A stretch of 64,000 bases of DNA from Daphnia carinata (taxonomy: Eukaryota > Arthropoda > Branchiopoda > Diplostraca > Daphniidae): NCBI RefSeq assembly GCF_022539665.2, contig NC_081332.1:3257884-3321883 (forward strand), in the 5' to 3' direction. The notes below the pieces were generated by a model. That model was not told the DNA's origin. It made no database searches and saw only the letters and a list, made by a program, of their open reading frames with translations. Below are positions 30,697 to 43,700 of the stretch, one piece after another. The position numbers and the translations under genes were made by a program. Position 1 is the first letter of the stretch, and every line of letters starts with the position of its first letter.

Positions 30697-31737
30697 GGAA
30701 ATTTTATTTTTAAAAATGTGAATCTAAAAAAATAAATAATCGTGGGAGAAAGAAATTTACTTGTTGAGCAGTCTGTTCCGGCGAATCCGTCGCGGCAAAG
30801 GCACTTGCCGTTGAGGCACTGCCCTCGCCCGTTACAATCGTCCGGACAAGGAGTGGCCACTTCGTTGGTCAGCGTCAAACCGATGGCCACTTCCTGCCGC
30901 TGCAAGTCGTCGTTGTAGACGGCCAGGAACCAACGGCCGGGCTCGACCGGTTTGACGAGCGACGTGTTGTAGTAGATGGGCCGGTTGCCAGCCGCCGAGC
31001 TGGATGAATTCAGCTGACGCCGGAATCTGGCCATCAACGTCTCGTCTTGGACAAATTGGCTAAAATCGTGTTGCGTGATGGAAGGTGCGGCGTTGCGACG
31101 TCCGTACAACGCGAACGGGGCTCCTCGGGGTAGTTGGACTTCTATCCGAAGAGCAGATTGGCTACCGCCAATTTGCACGTAGGCTACCCACAATTGAGCC
31201 GGTTCGATCGTCAGAAGCTTAAAACGGCCATCGGCTTCCAGTTCCAAAGCTCCGTTAGTCGATGAGCTGATAGACACCGGACCACTGAGATCCGGTAAAG
31301 ACGGGCCGTTACTGGAAGGCGTTTCATTCAGAGAAATCGGTTGTTCCTGTCGTGACGGTCGTCCTGTTCCGCCATCGCCAGGACTACCACCAGGATCTCC
31401 GTTACTCGCTACGGAGCTGGAAGCAGTTCGAGGCGGTGCAGATTCTAAGTTTCAAATTGCGGGAAAAAAAAAGAGGCCAACATTGAAACATCCGATAATC
31501 TGCCGCGTTCCGTTCAATTAAAACATACCTTTAACGGGCATTTTACTATTGTTATTCTTCTCTTCTCGCGGCAGCGTGACTTGGGCGTCTTCAATCAGAA
31601 TGCAATTCGGATCTGACACCGTCGATGCGCCAATGGAACTCACTGCCGTGAAATAAAAAAGAAAGAAAATTAAACAATCGATTATTAACGAGTCCCCTCC
31701 TTTTGCAAACATTCATTTCGATTGTTGTTGTTTGTTG

Positions 31738-31768
<31 letters not shown>

Positions 31769-34700
31769 GGTGAAATAGGCGAGGGCGGCTGCTAGTAAAC
31801 CACAGGTGAGCAAAAGGGCGATGGCCAAAAGGCGCCAGGAGCATTGAGGGGTGGCGCAGCCTTTTCCAGGCCCACCGCCTACACCACGGCCTCCGCCAAT
31901 GACGCCCAATCCGAGGTGGTGATGATGATTCATGTCGGCACCGGATGACGACGACCGAGCATCGCCGTTGCCCCGGCGCATCAGCCAAGACGATTGCAGC
32001 GACGACGTCAACGTTTGTCGGCTCGTGCTCGTTCCGTGTCCTTAACGCAATTAAGATCCAATCAGCGTGAAACTTCACCGTGACAATGTCAAACATTTTA
32101 CACAATTATAACATTAGAAAATGGGCTTTGCTCGCTGTTAGCGAAACTAGTAGCGACAGTTGCCGCTGGCTACCCCTGTACGGAAATTGTTCTCAATTAA
32201 ACGGGGCAATATTACGCACACACGCGCACACAAAGAGGAATGGCGACGTCGAGCGTCTGGCCTAAGGGGGGTCGTAAATATATACAGTCTAATTGGTTGG
32301 TTGCCGAGCAGTTCTTGACACAGTCAACTACGAAAGGCCTAGCGACTTGCCTAATTGGCAAGAAGTCTATCGTGTGTGCGTGTGTGTCTAAACACAAGTT
32401 AGAGAACATTCCGCTCGTTATTAGCAGCAAATCAACTTTCGCGCCTGCAGCAAACGAAAGAAAACAAAAGCCAATCAAAAATATTTGTTTTTTTTTTTTT
32501 TTTTTTTTGCTTCAAAGAAGTCTCAACAATGCGTTCTCGTTTTAAATGAACTTCTGGAATACAAAAAGTTTTGATTAAAATTCTTTTTTTTTTCCCCCAA
32601 AATTGGCTGTTCAAATAAGGAAAATGACGTGAGACGTTGGATGATGTCGATGAATGTACGTTCGAACAATCGCTATCTTATAAAATATAATTGGCTTTTC
32701 TTTTCTGTGTTTTTCTTTTTTCATCTCGAACGATTTCAATAGCTAGAACAAGAAGACGCAAAGCCGCCCTGAGGGGTAAACATGGCAGTGGTCGATGAAG
32801 GTTCATGGGATACGTATAATCAGACTGGCTCACATCAAATGGAGCCGATTTCAAGTAAGGGAGTAGGTAAAGGTTTAGATTACATCGACGCTTTTCTTCC
32901 GCCCCCCCCCCCATCGCTAGTGGGGGTTATAATGATGTAGAGAGCCAGCCAAGCGCATAGCATATAATTGAGTCAGCTTATACATTCACATGGAGACGTT
33001 GTCGTGGTACGACAGTGAAGGACGGTGGGCAACGTTAAATTGCTCCCAATTTTTTTTTCTTCTTGTTTTTCAAGATTTGAAAAGATCAGCTCATGTTTGA
33101 CTGACCTGGATGATTGTATCTGGTTGAATGACTGCTACTAGTGTGACTGGCTCCGCTGTGATGGTGCGGCTCGTGCTGTGTGCCGTGCATCAAATCGTGA
33201 CCTTGACTGGGCAGCAAAGTCATGACGAGACGGCCAGAAGGATCGCCCGGTACGGGTGTCAGCACGTGGTGATTGTTGGGAGCGTTCATCATCGACGACG
33301 AGACCGTGTTCGGTCCGTTGTGGTGTCCCCTGTAAGTTTAAAAAAAAAAAATAAAAAATAAACCGATGATTCAAAATGGCGATAATCAATATCAATCAAA
33401 TAATCGATAAATTCAATTTCACAAAAAAAGAAATAAAAAGAGAAAAAGTCTGCAATGTAAAGTAAAGCCCTTTCGATTCCGTTGGGAACTGCAGGCTAAT
33501 GGAGTTGGATTGTAGGTTATCCATACACTAGTAGAGGAACGCAACTGTCGGGTTGTTGGCCGACTCATTTACAGAGTGCCAGCGCAGCCCGAGCTACATA
33601 AAACGCGATTGAAACAGAACCCACCCTCCACCCCCCCCCCCCCCCCCAAAAAAGGGAGAAAAACACAAACGAAAAAGAGAGAGAGAAAAACTAATCAAGA
33701 CGAAGGGCTCACGAGATCGTGTTTATAAAGTCTATGCGAGTAGTATAATATCCGAGTAAGGCCACAGCTATGAAACACGGCGGGTGATTGTCACAGTGTG
33801 TCTCTGTGTTTTGGAATTAGATTGGATCAGTCACACAGCACTGGTGGGACTAATACAATTTTAACCTAAAAAATTTCCTGTGGGCTTGTCTCTTTTCTTC
33901 CTTGTTACGTTGCATTGTCGTTCTTTTTCTAATCCATTTCTTTTGTCTCTTTTTCGCTTGTTCTCGTAGAGACGTTAATGACGATTCGCCGTTGGCGACG
34001 ATATCTATGACCGACCAGGTCACGGCCCTGTCGTCGACGACTCATTCCCCTTCTTTTTGCCTCTATTTGGTTCCAAGTTCGATATCCGACCTCCTCCTTT
34101 TTTTTCCATGTCCGCTTCATCTCTTCGAAAGAAACCAAAAGCCAAAGCCAAAGCCAAAAAAAAAAAAAAAAAAAGGGCGATCATCAGTCGCTCACAAAGG
34201 CCCCCCTTCGCCCAAAACAGAAATCGTTCATCGATTATTGATTCTTTCTTCTTTAGGAGCGGGAGGAAAAGCAGGGACCGCAAGAAGGAAAGTCGATTCG
34301 GTGACTGGACTCTATAGAGAAAAGTAGACCAAGAAAAGAAAAGCTTAACCTAATCAATAGAATGACACATCCCGTCTTTCCATTTACTGTTTCTATTTTT
34401 GCTCCCTTTTTTAAATACCTATTTTCGCTTGAGATGACCTTTCGAAAAGAAAGGGTCAAGCCTTTCTTTCAAATGCCAATTCAATTCGTGCGTGCCCGTC
34501 TGTTCGGACAGCTGGACTACGGCGCGAGGAGGGACCATTTAAATACAATCGATATCAATGTTTCACGACCTAATAAAAACAACAAGACGATGCGAAATAA
34601 AAACAGCAAGAGGCCAATGCGATATCCGAAATAAGAACAAAAAAGGCCGGAAAGTCGAAATGTAAGAGCTTGATAGTGTATGCACCGGAAGGCCCTGCTC

Positions 34701-37700
34701 ACCAATTCCAAAGAATAACAACAAAAAAAAAAGGGGTGTTTTCTTTTTGTTTTTTTTTTGTTTTTTTTTTGGCTCTGTGGACACACTCGGCCGTGTGTAC
34801 GTGTACAAAAGTCTGTGAACGTGATCGTGATTGGCATTCAAGATCTTCTCTGTGTAGGTCCTCTATGTGTTAGTGTATTCTACTCTGGGGAGAGCCCATT
34901 GTCCCGTTTCCCCCCTTTCAAGACAAAAGTCGTGAAACAACAAAGTCGACTTGGCACTGTGGATATAAAAAAAAAAAATGCCCTTTCATTTTCCTCCCAA
35001 TTTTTTTTTTTTTTTTTTTTTTCTCTTTTGTAGCCGAGTTTTGTAGATTCGCTTGTTCGGACATCCTGCCTAGTACACATAGGGAAGATGTGATTCCCGA
35101 CGGAGTTTTACATTCCGTGTGCTAGCGTGTTTAGTGTTGACATTTACCGGCCGCTTGTCCTCTTAAAGCTCGAAGGAAAAAAAGCAAGACAACTTGAATG
35201 TATAGGGCCTGACTTGCCGCTAGCCCGCTCCTGTCCTCTTCACGCTCCCAATCCAGCTTCCTTTCCAATAAACATTTCTGTATACACTATTCTTCGTTTC
35301 ACTGCTTCGTTTTCTCTCCTCTCCCGTCTATTTTTTTTATTCTGTTTCCTTTTCATGCGTTTTTTTTTTCGCCAACATACAGCAATCGTGATTTTTTTAT
35401 TTCTATCGTGAAAAAAAAAAAAAATATGCTCAACACCAAACGGTGAGCGAGCGCCACGCCCTTCATCTTATGGGGTAATTTTTGTAGCGCGTTGCGTCGA
35501 AACGTTCCATATGTGTTGATCCGCTGTTGTTATGAGGGTGCGGCCGGGCAAAGGGGCGCTGCGGCCAAAGAAATTATTTCTCCCCAACATTTATAGATAC
35601 ATTTTTTTTTTTTTTTTTATCTATGCCGGCCATCTGTTATGACTACCAAAGAGAGGCAAACAACAGCTAGGAGGGACTGTCATACTTATTCTATCTCTTC
35701 CTTTATATCTATCTATATTTATTTATATAAATATATATATCCCAATCTCTCTCTGCGCTATTTTTCTTTTTTTTTTTTTTTATGAATTATTATTATTGTT
35801 ATTATTGCCGCGACGTGCGAGTGTCTATATTGGATTGCATCGAGCATTGACGATCGTGAAAAAAAAAAGTAATGGCGTATGAACCAGTTCGGATTTGATT
35901 TTCTTTTCCCCGTTTTGTCCCGACCGTGCACGAGATACTATCGCCAAACGAATAAAAAATGTTAAAAAAAAAGGGGGATGATGAAACGAGAGAACTAGAG
36001 AACAGCGACCTTTTGCCATCGATAGTTTGCAGATTCTCTTCGAAGACGATGACGTTATTTCAAAGGAAAGTTGATCAAAATAAAAAAAATAAAATAAGAT
36101 GGAGATGGTGAAGCATCCGGAGGGAAAAGAGGGTTAGACACACAACAACCTCAAGAGGTTTATTTTTTCTTCTTTTTAAACCGCAAGTCAAAAACCTTAA
36201 CAGCCAATACTGTCGACCGACGATCGATGATTTGCTTTTTCTATCCCAATCTGACGTCTTGTCCTCCCACACTAACTGCACTCTCCCTCTCGCAGAAAAA
36301 TCTAGTCCATCCGACGGCGGGGGGGGGGTATGAGGTTTGGGTTTGACTGATTACCATGACGACCAACCTATTGGATATTCGCTTCACGTTTCAGCTTATA
36401 ATACAAACGTAAATAAAGCATAAGCGAGTGGTGGCGCAAAGAGGAAAAAAAAAAAAAAAGAATTCAACGGAATCGCAAGTCTAGTTGGGTCGCAACAGTA
36501 GTATTGAACCATCCGTTGCTAGTGCAACCATGTCAGACAAGCTGCTAGTCTACCACTCGAATTCTAGGACGATCGTAGGATTTTTTTTTTCTGGAAAAGC
36601 AACAGCAAAATAAATCTATTTTTTTTTTAAACCTTGTAGTCTTTACTTTAGAAAGGAAAAAAAAAAGAGGTTCCATCAGAGTTGGTAGGTTTCCCAACGG
36701 TAGGATAGAACGGGAACGAAATGAAAATTTTGCTTCCTTAAATATTATATTTATTTTTTTTTTAAAGAAAAGAAATGAAAAAAAAAAAGAGGAAGAAGTA
36801 GAGGAAGCAACGAAGGTCTAAGTTTCATGGGCCGGAACGAAAGGTTCTGTAGAGATCTCCGGAGAGTCGTCTTTGGTATATACACATACAAACACACTAG
36901 AGGCACCGGGAGCGGTTTTGACGATAGGGGGCTCGATTCCCGCATGTGTCGTGAGTGCTGCCGTGTCACGGAAACCTGGGTGGGCTGAACCAATTCCTCA
37001 ATCCTCTCAGACGGAAGTGATGTCGTCGGTATATGACTCCCCGACCCGCCTACGCCCCCCCCCCCTGCCTGTTCCAAAACGGAAACTTCCATTGCCGCGA
37101 TTCTTCCGCTTTCAATTTTCATTCCTCTCCCTTTTCTCTTGTACCCTCATATTCCAAGCTTTTCATATCATTCGTTAGCGAACTTTTGTCACCAGGGTTT
37201 GAGTTCGTCGCTCGTATGTTCTCCCTCACAACGCGCAGATTGCCCTCGAATTTAATATTTTCAAAAAATAGAAATAAAAGAGGAGGGATAAACAAAACAA
37301 AGGACATTCACGAGTTCCAACGATTTGGATGAAAATCAAAGATGCAATGTGTATAAAAAAAAAGAAAAGAGAAGACTATTCCAGAGTTTGGCGCCTGCTA
37401 TACCAAAGGGCCCAATCCCCCTGACGACTTGCTCGTCGTTTGGGTCGCGCGGGATCAAGACAGCCGTTCAACTGATGCAAAATAGGCGACTTTTGTGGCT
37501 TATAAAGTGGGGTGTGGATTGGGGAGGAGAGACGCAGCCGGAGCGCTTCTTCGTACCTCTAAAAAACGTCTTTATGAAATTCGAGCGCAGCCACCCCCAC
37601 CCCCCCCTTCCCTCCTTGTGCATCGCATGATTGGTTTATGCAAACATCTTGAGTTGCCTCCAAAACGCAAAAGTTGACTGGAGCGTATAGCAACCAACTG

Positions 37701-40700
37701 ATAATGGAAGCCTTAAAAAAAAAAAAAAAAATAATAATAATAACTGGGACCGACCGTCTTTCTTTCCCCCCTCCCACATCTTTAAAATAAAATACAATCG
37801 CGTAGTTCCAGTTCTAAACGGCGAAATGTATATAAAAAAAAGATGTATTTCTACAATATTGCGCAGTTTGAAGCAGTCCGTTTTTCTTATTGAACGCAAA
37901 AAATTATCAAAACATTAGATCCCTTTCCGCTGAAAAGGGCTGGACCGTGCGAGCGAATGCACGTGTCGTTTGATCTGCGTTTCTCTCTCTTTTTTTTTTA
38001 TGTTCGGGAGTGGCCTTGCCTGCGTCTCTTCTGACTGCCGTTTCATCTACCCCTACGCATTAGAAACTGGATAGACGAGTTGTCCTAGGGTGGCGACTGT
38101 CGAAACACAAGCCTAATATGCATAATTCTATTTTGCTAAAACGGCTGCTGCCGCCGCAGTAGCCGAAACGGACACTAAACCAAGCGGTAAAAGAAAAAAA
38201 TAAATAAAAGAAAACGCAAAAAGAAAAAGCTATTCATTTGACACGGGTGTTAAACTCCCGCCGTTTCCAGTAGTAACATCAGCAGCATAACTAGTGTAAC
38301 ACACTCAAGGGACTATTGCTCTCATGTATAATTGTGCTACTGTGCACTGCACATGTCTAGCTCATTATACCGCCCGTAACACTATTAAGTACACTTGAAA
38401 GTGGGCACTCAAAAGTAAGTTGAAACCGAGTCCAAGTGAATAAGATGAGAGCCACCCCCCACCCTCCACCCCCAAAAAAAAAGTTTTTTTTTTTTTTGTT
38501 TCTGGCTGTGCGAAAGTTCAAAGCGAACGTCAAGTGCCTCATGTGGAAAGCGTTAAAGTTAAAAGACGTCAAAGCGTACCTGTTTAACGTGTTATGGCCG
38601 AGCGTGTGACTGCCGTGCTGGCGATTATTGTCGGCCGGTAGGAAGTTCCAGCCGGAATTCGAAGGTGCCTTGCCTGTTGAGATAAAAGAAATTGAAAAAA
38701 AAAAAAAAAAAATCCATTAATTTTTTTTATTCCATTTATTTTTTTTTTTTTTTTAAAGAAGAATTTTGAACATAAAAATCATTTGAACTGTTAGCGAAGG
38801 ATGAATGACGAATAGTAGAATTAAAATGTTTCTCAATCGGCAAAATAGGGGGGGGGGGGGATAAAAGCCACCTTGTGCATGTTATGCATATCAGTTGTTT
38901 AGGCAGGCTGCCTGCGGCTTTTTGCCGTCGTTCTGATCGACATTCAAAAACAGCCAGGCTTCAATAAAGACGAAAGAGGGAACGCTCAACAAGCCGACAA
39001 AAAAAAAAAAAAAAGAAAAAGAAAACAGGAAGCAGGAAACGGGATTATCGATCGGCACCAATTTTAATGGAATACAGTCGGAGAGCTGTGGTGTTTACAG
39101 AGTTTCGCTCACGTCTGTTCTTCGCTCAATTATAGATGGCTGACGTGCACGTGATATATCCCCCCCCCTCCTTACTAACATACCTCGTATCCACTCAACT
39201 GTTTAAACGCATTTTTTTTTTTTTTTTTTTTTTCACCTTGTACCAAACGAATATGTTAGTTGCTTTTCCCGCCGGAAGAGCGACGCTATCATAGATGAAG
39301 GCTAACACATTTTATATAGCAAGTCTCGTAATAAAAACGCTAATCAATCGAGTTCGTTTTTTTTTTTTTTTTTTTTTTTCCTTTATCCTTCCCTTCGTCT
39401 TCGGAGGGGGGGGGGGGTGAGAGTTCCAGCGAAAAGCGAAGCCTATTCAATAGACAAATGGAAAGATTCCGGCTAGCTTCCGAGTGTTAGGGAAAAGAGA
39501 TCGAATGACGGTGCGTATTTGTCCCTTTCCCCATGGCTAAAAACGAAACGCCACATTTATATAGATCTTCTGTGCCACCCTTACTCGCACATACCCACTT
39601 ATAATAAATGGGATGGAAATCCAATTACGTAAAGACATTGTGTGTGCGCATGTAGGAGTCAACCCCCGAGCTCCCTCCTCCTAGCGGCCAACTCCAATGT
39701 TACAGTCATATGTCATTTGAAGAGGTAAATGACATCCAAAAAAAAAAATTAATAAATAAATAATAAATAAGATCACTAAAGGAAAAAAAAGAAACAAAAG
39801 TGAAATTGGTACAGTTATGCTAAGCTTTTCCGTACATCAGTTCAAAGCAAAAAAAGGTTTCATTTACACATTTTGTTTTCTTCGAAATGCGACTCTCATT
39901 TCCGCCCTCTCTAACCGATTTCGTTTCACTGTTCTGCCTCTATTTTTACTTTACGTAGAAAAAGAAACCCCTGGGCAAGGGGTTCATCTGCATCGACTGC
40001 TTCACAACAAAAAATCACGCACTTAATCGCATTGAGTAGACAAAGACAATCGCGTTCCCCCACTCCCGACTCAACTGAAATAGAGCAGAAAAGGGACTGC
40101 AAAGTTTGATAGAAGCGATCGACCCCCCTCTTTTTTTTTTTTTTTTTTTCTTCTTCTTCTTCTTTGGCCCGATGGGTCTCGTGAAAAGGTCCCATTGTAG
40201 GCGTGGATGAACGAACTCTTTCAACTTATTGACCAACACGCAGAACCTGAAATGACTCTACGCTTCGAGTGGAATGGGTTATGTATTCTTCAGTTGGCGG
40301 CCATTCTCTCGTTGCGACCGATGTTGCCAGTTGCAAGCGCAGATCATTTCATCACGGAACGTCGTCATCGAGACATCATCAAAGGCAACTTTGAATAGGC
40401 AAAAGCGATCGACGATAGAAGGACGACGCACTCACGCAGCTTTGCCTTGTCGACCGTGTTCAAATATACGTCTACTAATTAAACAGACCTCTATATCCTT
40501 CTTCACCCACCCCCACCCACCACCCTCCTCACGCTCTCAAACTCTTTTGTCTGTCGCCAAAAGTCGACAAAGTGCTGAGCCAGATTCAATGATTGAGCTC
40601 GCCAGCCGTTTGTTCTCACTACAATTCGGGAAGGGAAAAAAAAAGAAAGAAAGAAAGAAGGGAACGCCACACAATCTTCAGCGTGAATGGGAAAATTCAC

Positions 40701-43700
40701 CAGGCACATGATTGTGCTGCCACGGCTACATCAGGAATAAGTGTTTCGAGGCTTTACAATAAAGAGTTACAAGAGTCTCTCTTTTTTTTTTGTATGTAGT
40801 CTTAACAAAAACGAGGATTGTGTGTACCTTTTTCAGCCAGTGCCAACAGCTGTCGCTAGGATCAAGAGAGAAGCAGACATAGAAAAAGGCTCAATTTGTC
40901 TCCGTGTGATTGTCGAAAACCCCCTCGTTCTTTGCTATTATGTCCTTTCTACCAATGCTTAACCTCTCGTCCCGTCATTCCCCCTATTTTTCCCTTGCCA
41001 CCCACTTCACCCTTGCCCCCCCCCCCCCCCCCTCCACACAAATGTATAAGAGAGTTTGCAGTTGTTTGCGAGCAAAACACAGACGGGATCGACACACAAA
41101 AATAGGCACCAAGAGCAAAAAAAAAAAAGAAAGAACTTCCCCTCTATCACCCCATTTTCAAGTGTGATCTAACACGGCCTGCAAGAGGCAGGATAGCGGA
41201 AGAAGCGGGGAGGATGTTTGGGAAGAAAACAAAGAAGTAAAAAAAAAAAAAAAAATGAGAATGATCCAATGTGCTGTATGGGAACATCAGCAGATGGGAA
41301 CCACATTCACAATAGAGCGTAATAGTCGAGAATATATATATACAGTTGGAATCGTCTGCGCTAAGATGGGGAGTGGTTGCGGTAGCAAGTAGCGTCCGCG
41401 TCATCCCACTTTGAATTTCAAATAGCCCACGGTCCGACCTCTGCGTCCCTCTTAAATTGAGCCTGCTCGTAGTTTCGCTTCCCCCCTTCTTTTTCTGCTT
41501 AGGCCGATGGAAAATGTTTTCCTTCTTCCGCAGTTTACGTATGTACAATTCAGAGCTACTCAACTGTAAATGGCCGTTCATAGTGAAATGGGGCAAAGGG
41601 ACGCTCGCAAAGACGACGGTAATATACATGTCCAAAAACTCTAAATCAGCCAGGTTTTTTTTTTTTTTTTTTCTTCTTCTTTTACGACGATCGTGTAACT
41701 CAAACGGCTGGCCTCAAACTCTTTCACGTTGATTGTTGATCTTTCAAAAACGGAAAATCAACGAACCGTCTCACACAAAATGACATGTCGTCGGTGATTC
41801 TTCTTTACCGCGTTCATGTAAACTTACAACAAACTAAAAAAAAAAAACTAAAAAAATAAAATAAAATCCCTCAGATCATTGATGGCTTCGATAGAGGCAC
41901 AACTTTCGGTTCTCATCATCTTTGAAAATATTCCTCAGTGGATTTATGTGTGTGTGTGTGTGTATCTACGCACAAAGATGAAGTTGCTAGGAAAAGTTCA
42001 AAGGATCATCTTCTCTCGCGCTCTTTCCTACAGTCTCTCTCTCTCTCTCACTCTCACCCCTCTCTCTCTCTCTCTCTCTCTCTCTTTGATGTATTGAAAG
42101 CAATCACCGAAAAGACTTGTACGCCGAAAATGTTTGGGACGGTCGGTCAGGGGGCGCAAGCGGCGGCAATCATCTCTTTCCGCACATGTGAACCTACTAT
42201 GACGACAAACCAAGACTGAGGCTCTTGTACGGCCGTTAAGCGTGTGCGAAGATGTTGTCGTTTGCGCGTCAGTTGGTGCGGATAAATGGCCAGAATGGCG
42301 TACCGACTCTCTTCGCACGAGCGACATATTCCGTTGACGATGGCTATTTGTCTTCTTTTCTCCCAATAGCTTTCCCTTAAAGTCACACGGCGGCCAAACA
42401 TAAGCGACGACATCTTTCATTTTTTCTTTTTTCGCACTTCATCTATCGACACCGCGAAGGGGGCGAGCACAACACGTCGGGATGTTCCGCTACATGTTAT
42501 TGCATATGCGCGATAGAAATTGCTGGCCATCCATCTTTCTTTTTTTTTTTTTTCTTTTTTTTCCCCCTTTCTCATATGTGGCAGTAGTAATAATCGCATG
42601 CCCCTTCCTCATTTTATCATTGCAGTTGCCTCCGCGTGCCGTGAACAAAAAATTGCATTTTTTTTTTCTCTCTCACCAACAATCAGCTAAGGGGAGTGAC
42701 GAATGTTTAACACGAAAAAAAAAAAAAGAGGAAGGAAAGCTTGCGGGGGTTTTTGCTGCTGATTTTGACTTTGATGGCCAGCAACAATGGAGAGTCGAAA
42801 AAAAAAAAAAAAAAGCCGAGAAAAGAATAAAGACGCTCCCGAGCTCGCAAAAGAGGCCCTTGTTGGAACGGGATCCTTCCTCTCCCCCCTCTCTCTTGGA
42901 AAAAGCCGCAATTCAGCACAAGTCACGACAGTGTGCGTGTAGGAGAAAATAATAATAATAATAATTTCCAAAAAAAAAAAAAAAAAGAAAAAAAGTAAAG
43001 AATAGCTAACCAAATCGGTTGGGCATTCACAGGGTGTGCAATCCACTTTCAGTGTGTCAGCGACGATTGTTGTTGACGCGCGCCAAATTCAAAAAAAAAG
43101 GAGAATCCACCACAAAGAAGAAGGAAAAAAAAAAAGAATCGAGCCATTGCTTAAGAACACGCATACGCGCTTTAAAAAAAAAAAAAATTGAAGATGGTAA
43201 AGTTATAAGCCATCCCAAATTGCTGAGCTCGTCGGTGCACAATGGCACGTCGGCGCAAGGCGACGTACCAACTCCTCCGTGAATAGAATCTAGAATTTTT
43301 TTTTTTTTTTTTTTTTTTTTTGCCCATCACCCAATGCCTTTTCTTCGTCGTTGATGTACTCAAAAGGCATATTGGAATGTATGAACGAATGGGGATATAA
43401 AGAAGCACACACACACACACACACAAAAAGAAGGGGCATTCAAAGAAGCGGCCGACCTTGTGGATGCTGTTCGGTTGATGAAAATGCGCGTCTATGTATA
43501 GTAGACGTAATATATAGTAGATATGGAAGAACTTGTCTCTTTTTTTTTTTTTTTTTTTTTAGGGGGGGGGGGGGGTGCTGCGTGCAGCGTCTGCGACTTT
43601 GAACGAGAACGAAGGGGCACAAGTCCCATTTCAGGAGGAGGGTATAAAATCTCCATCCATTTGGCAGACAGACGTTTCATATGCAGCTGCTACTTTTGCT

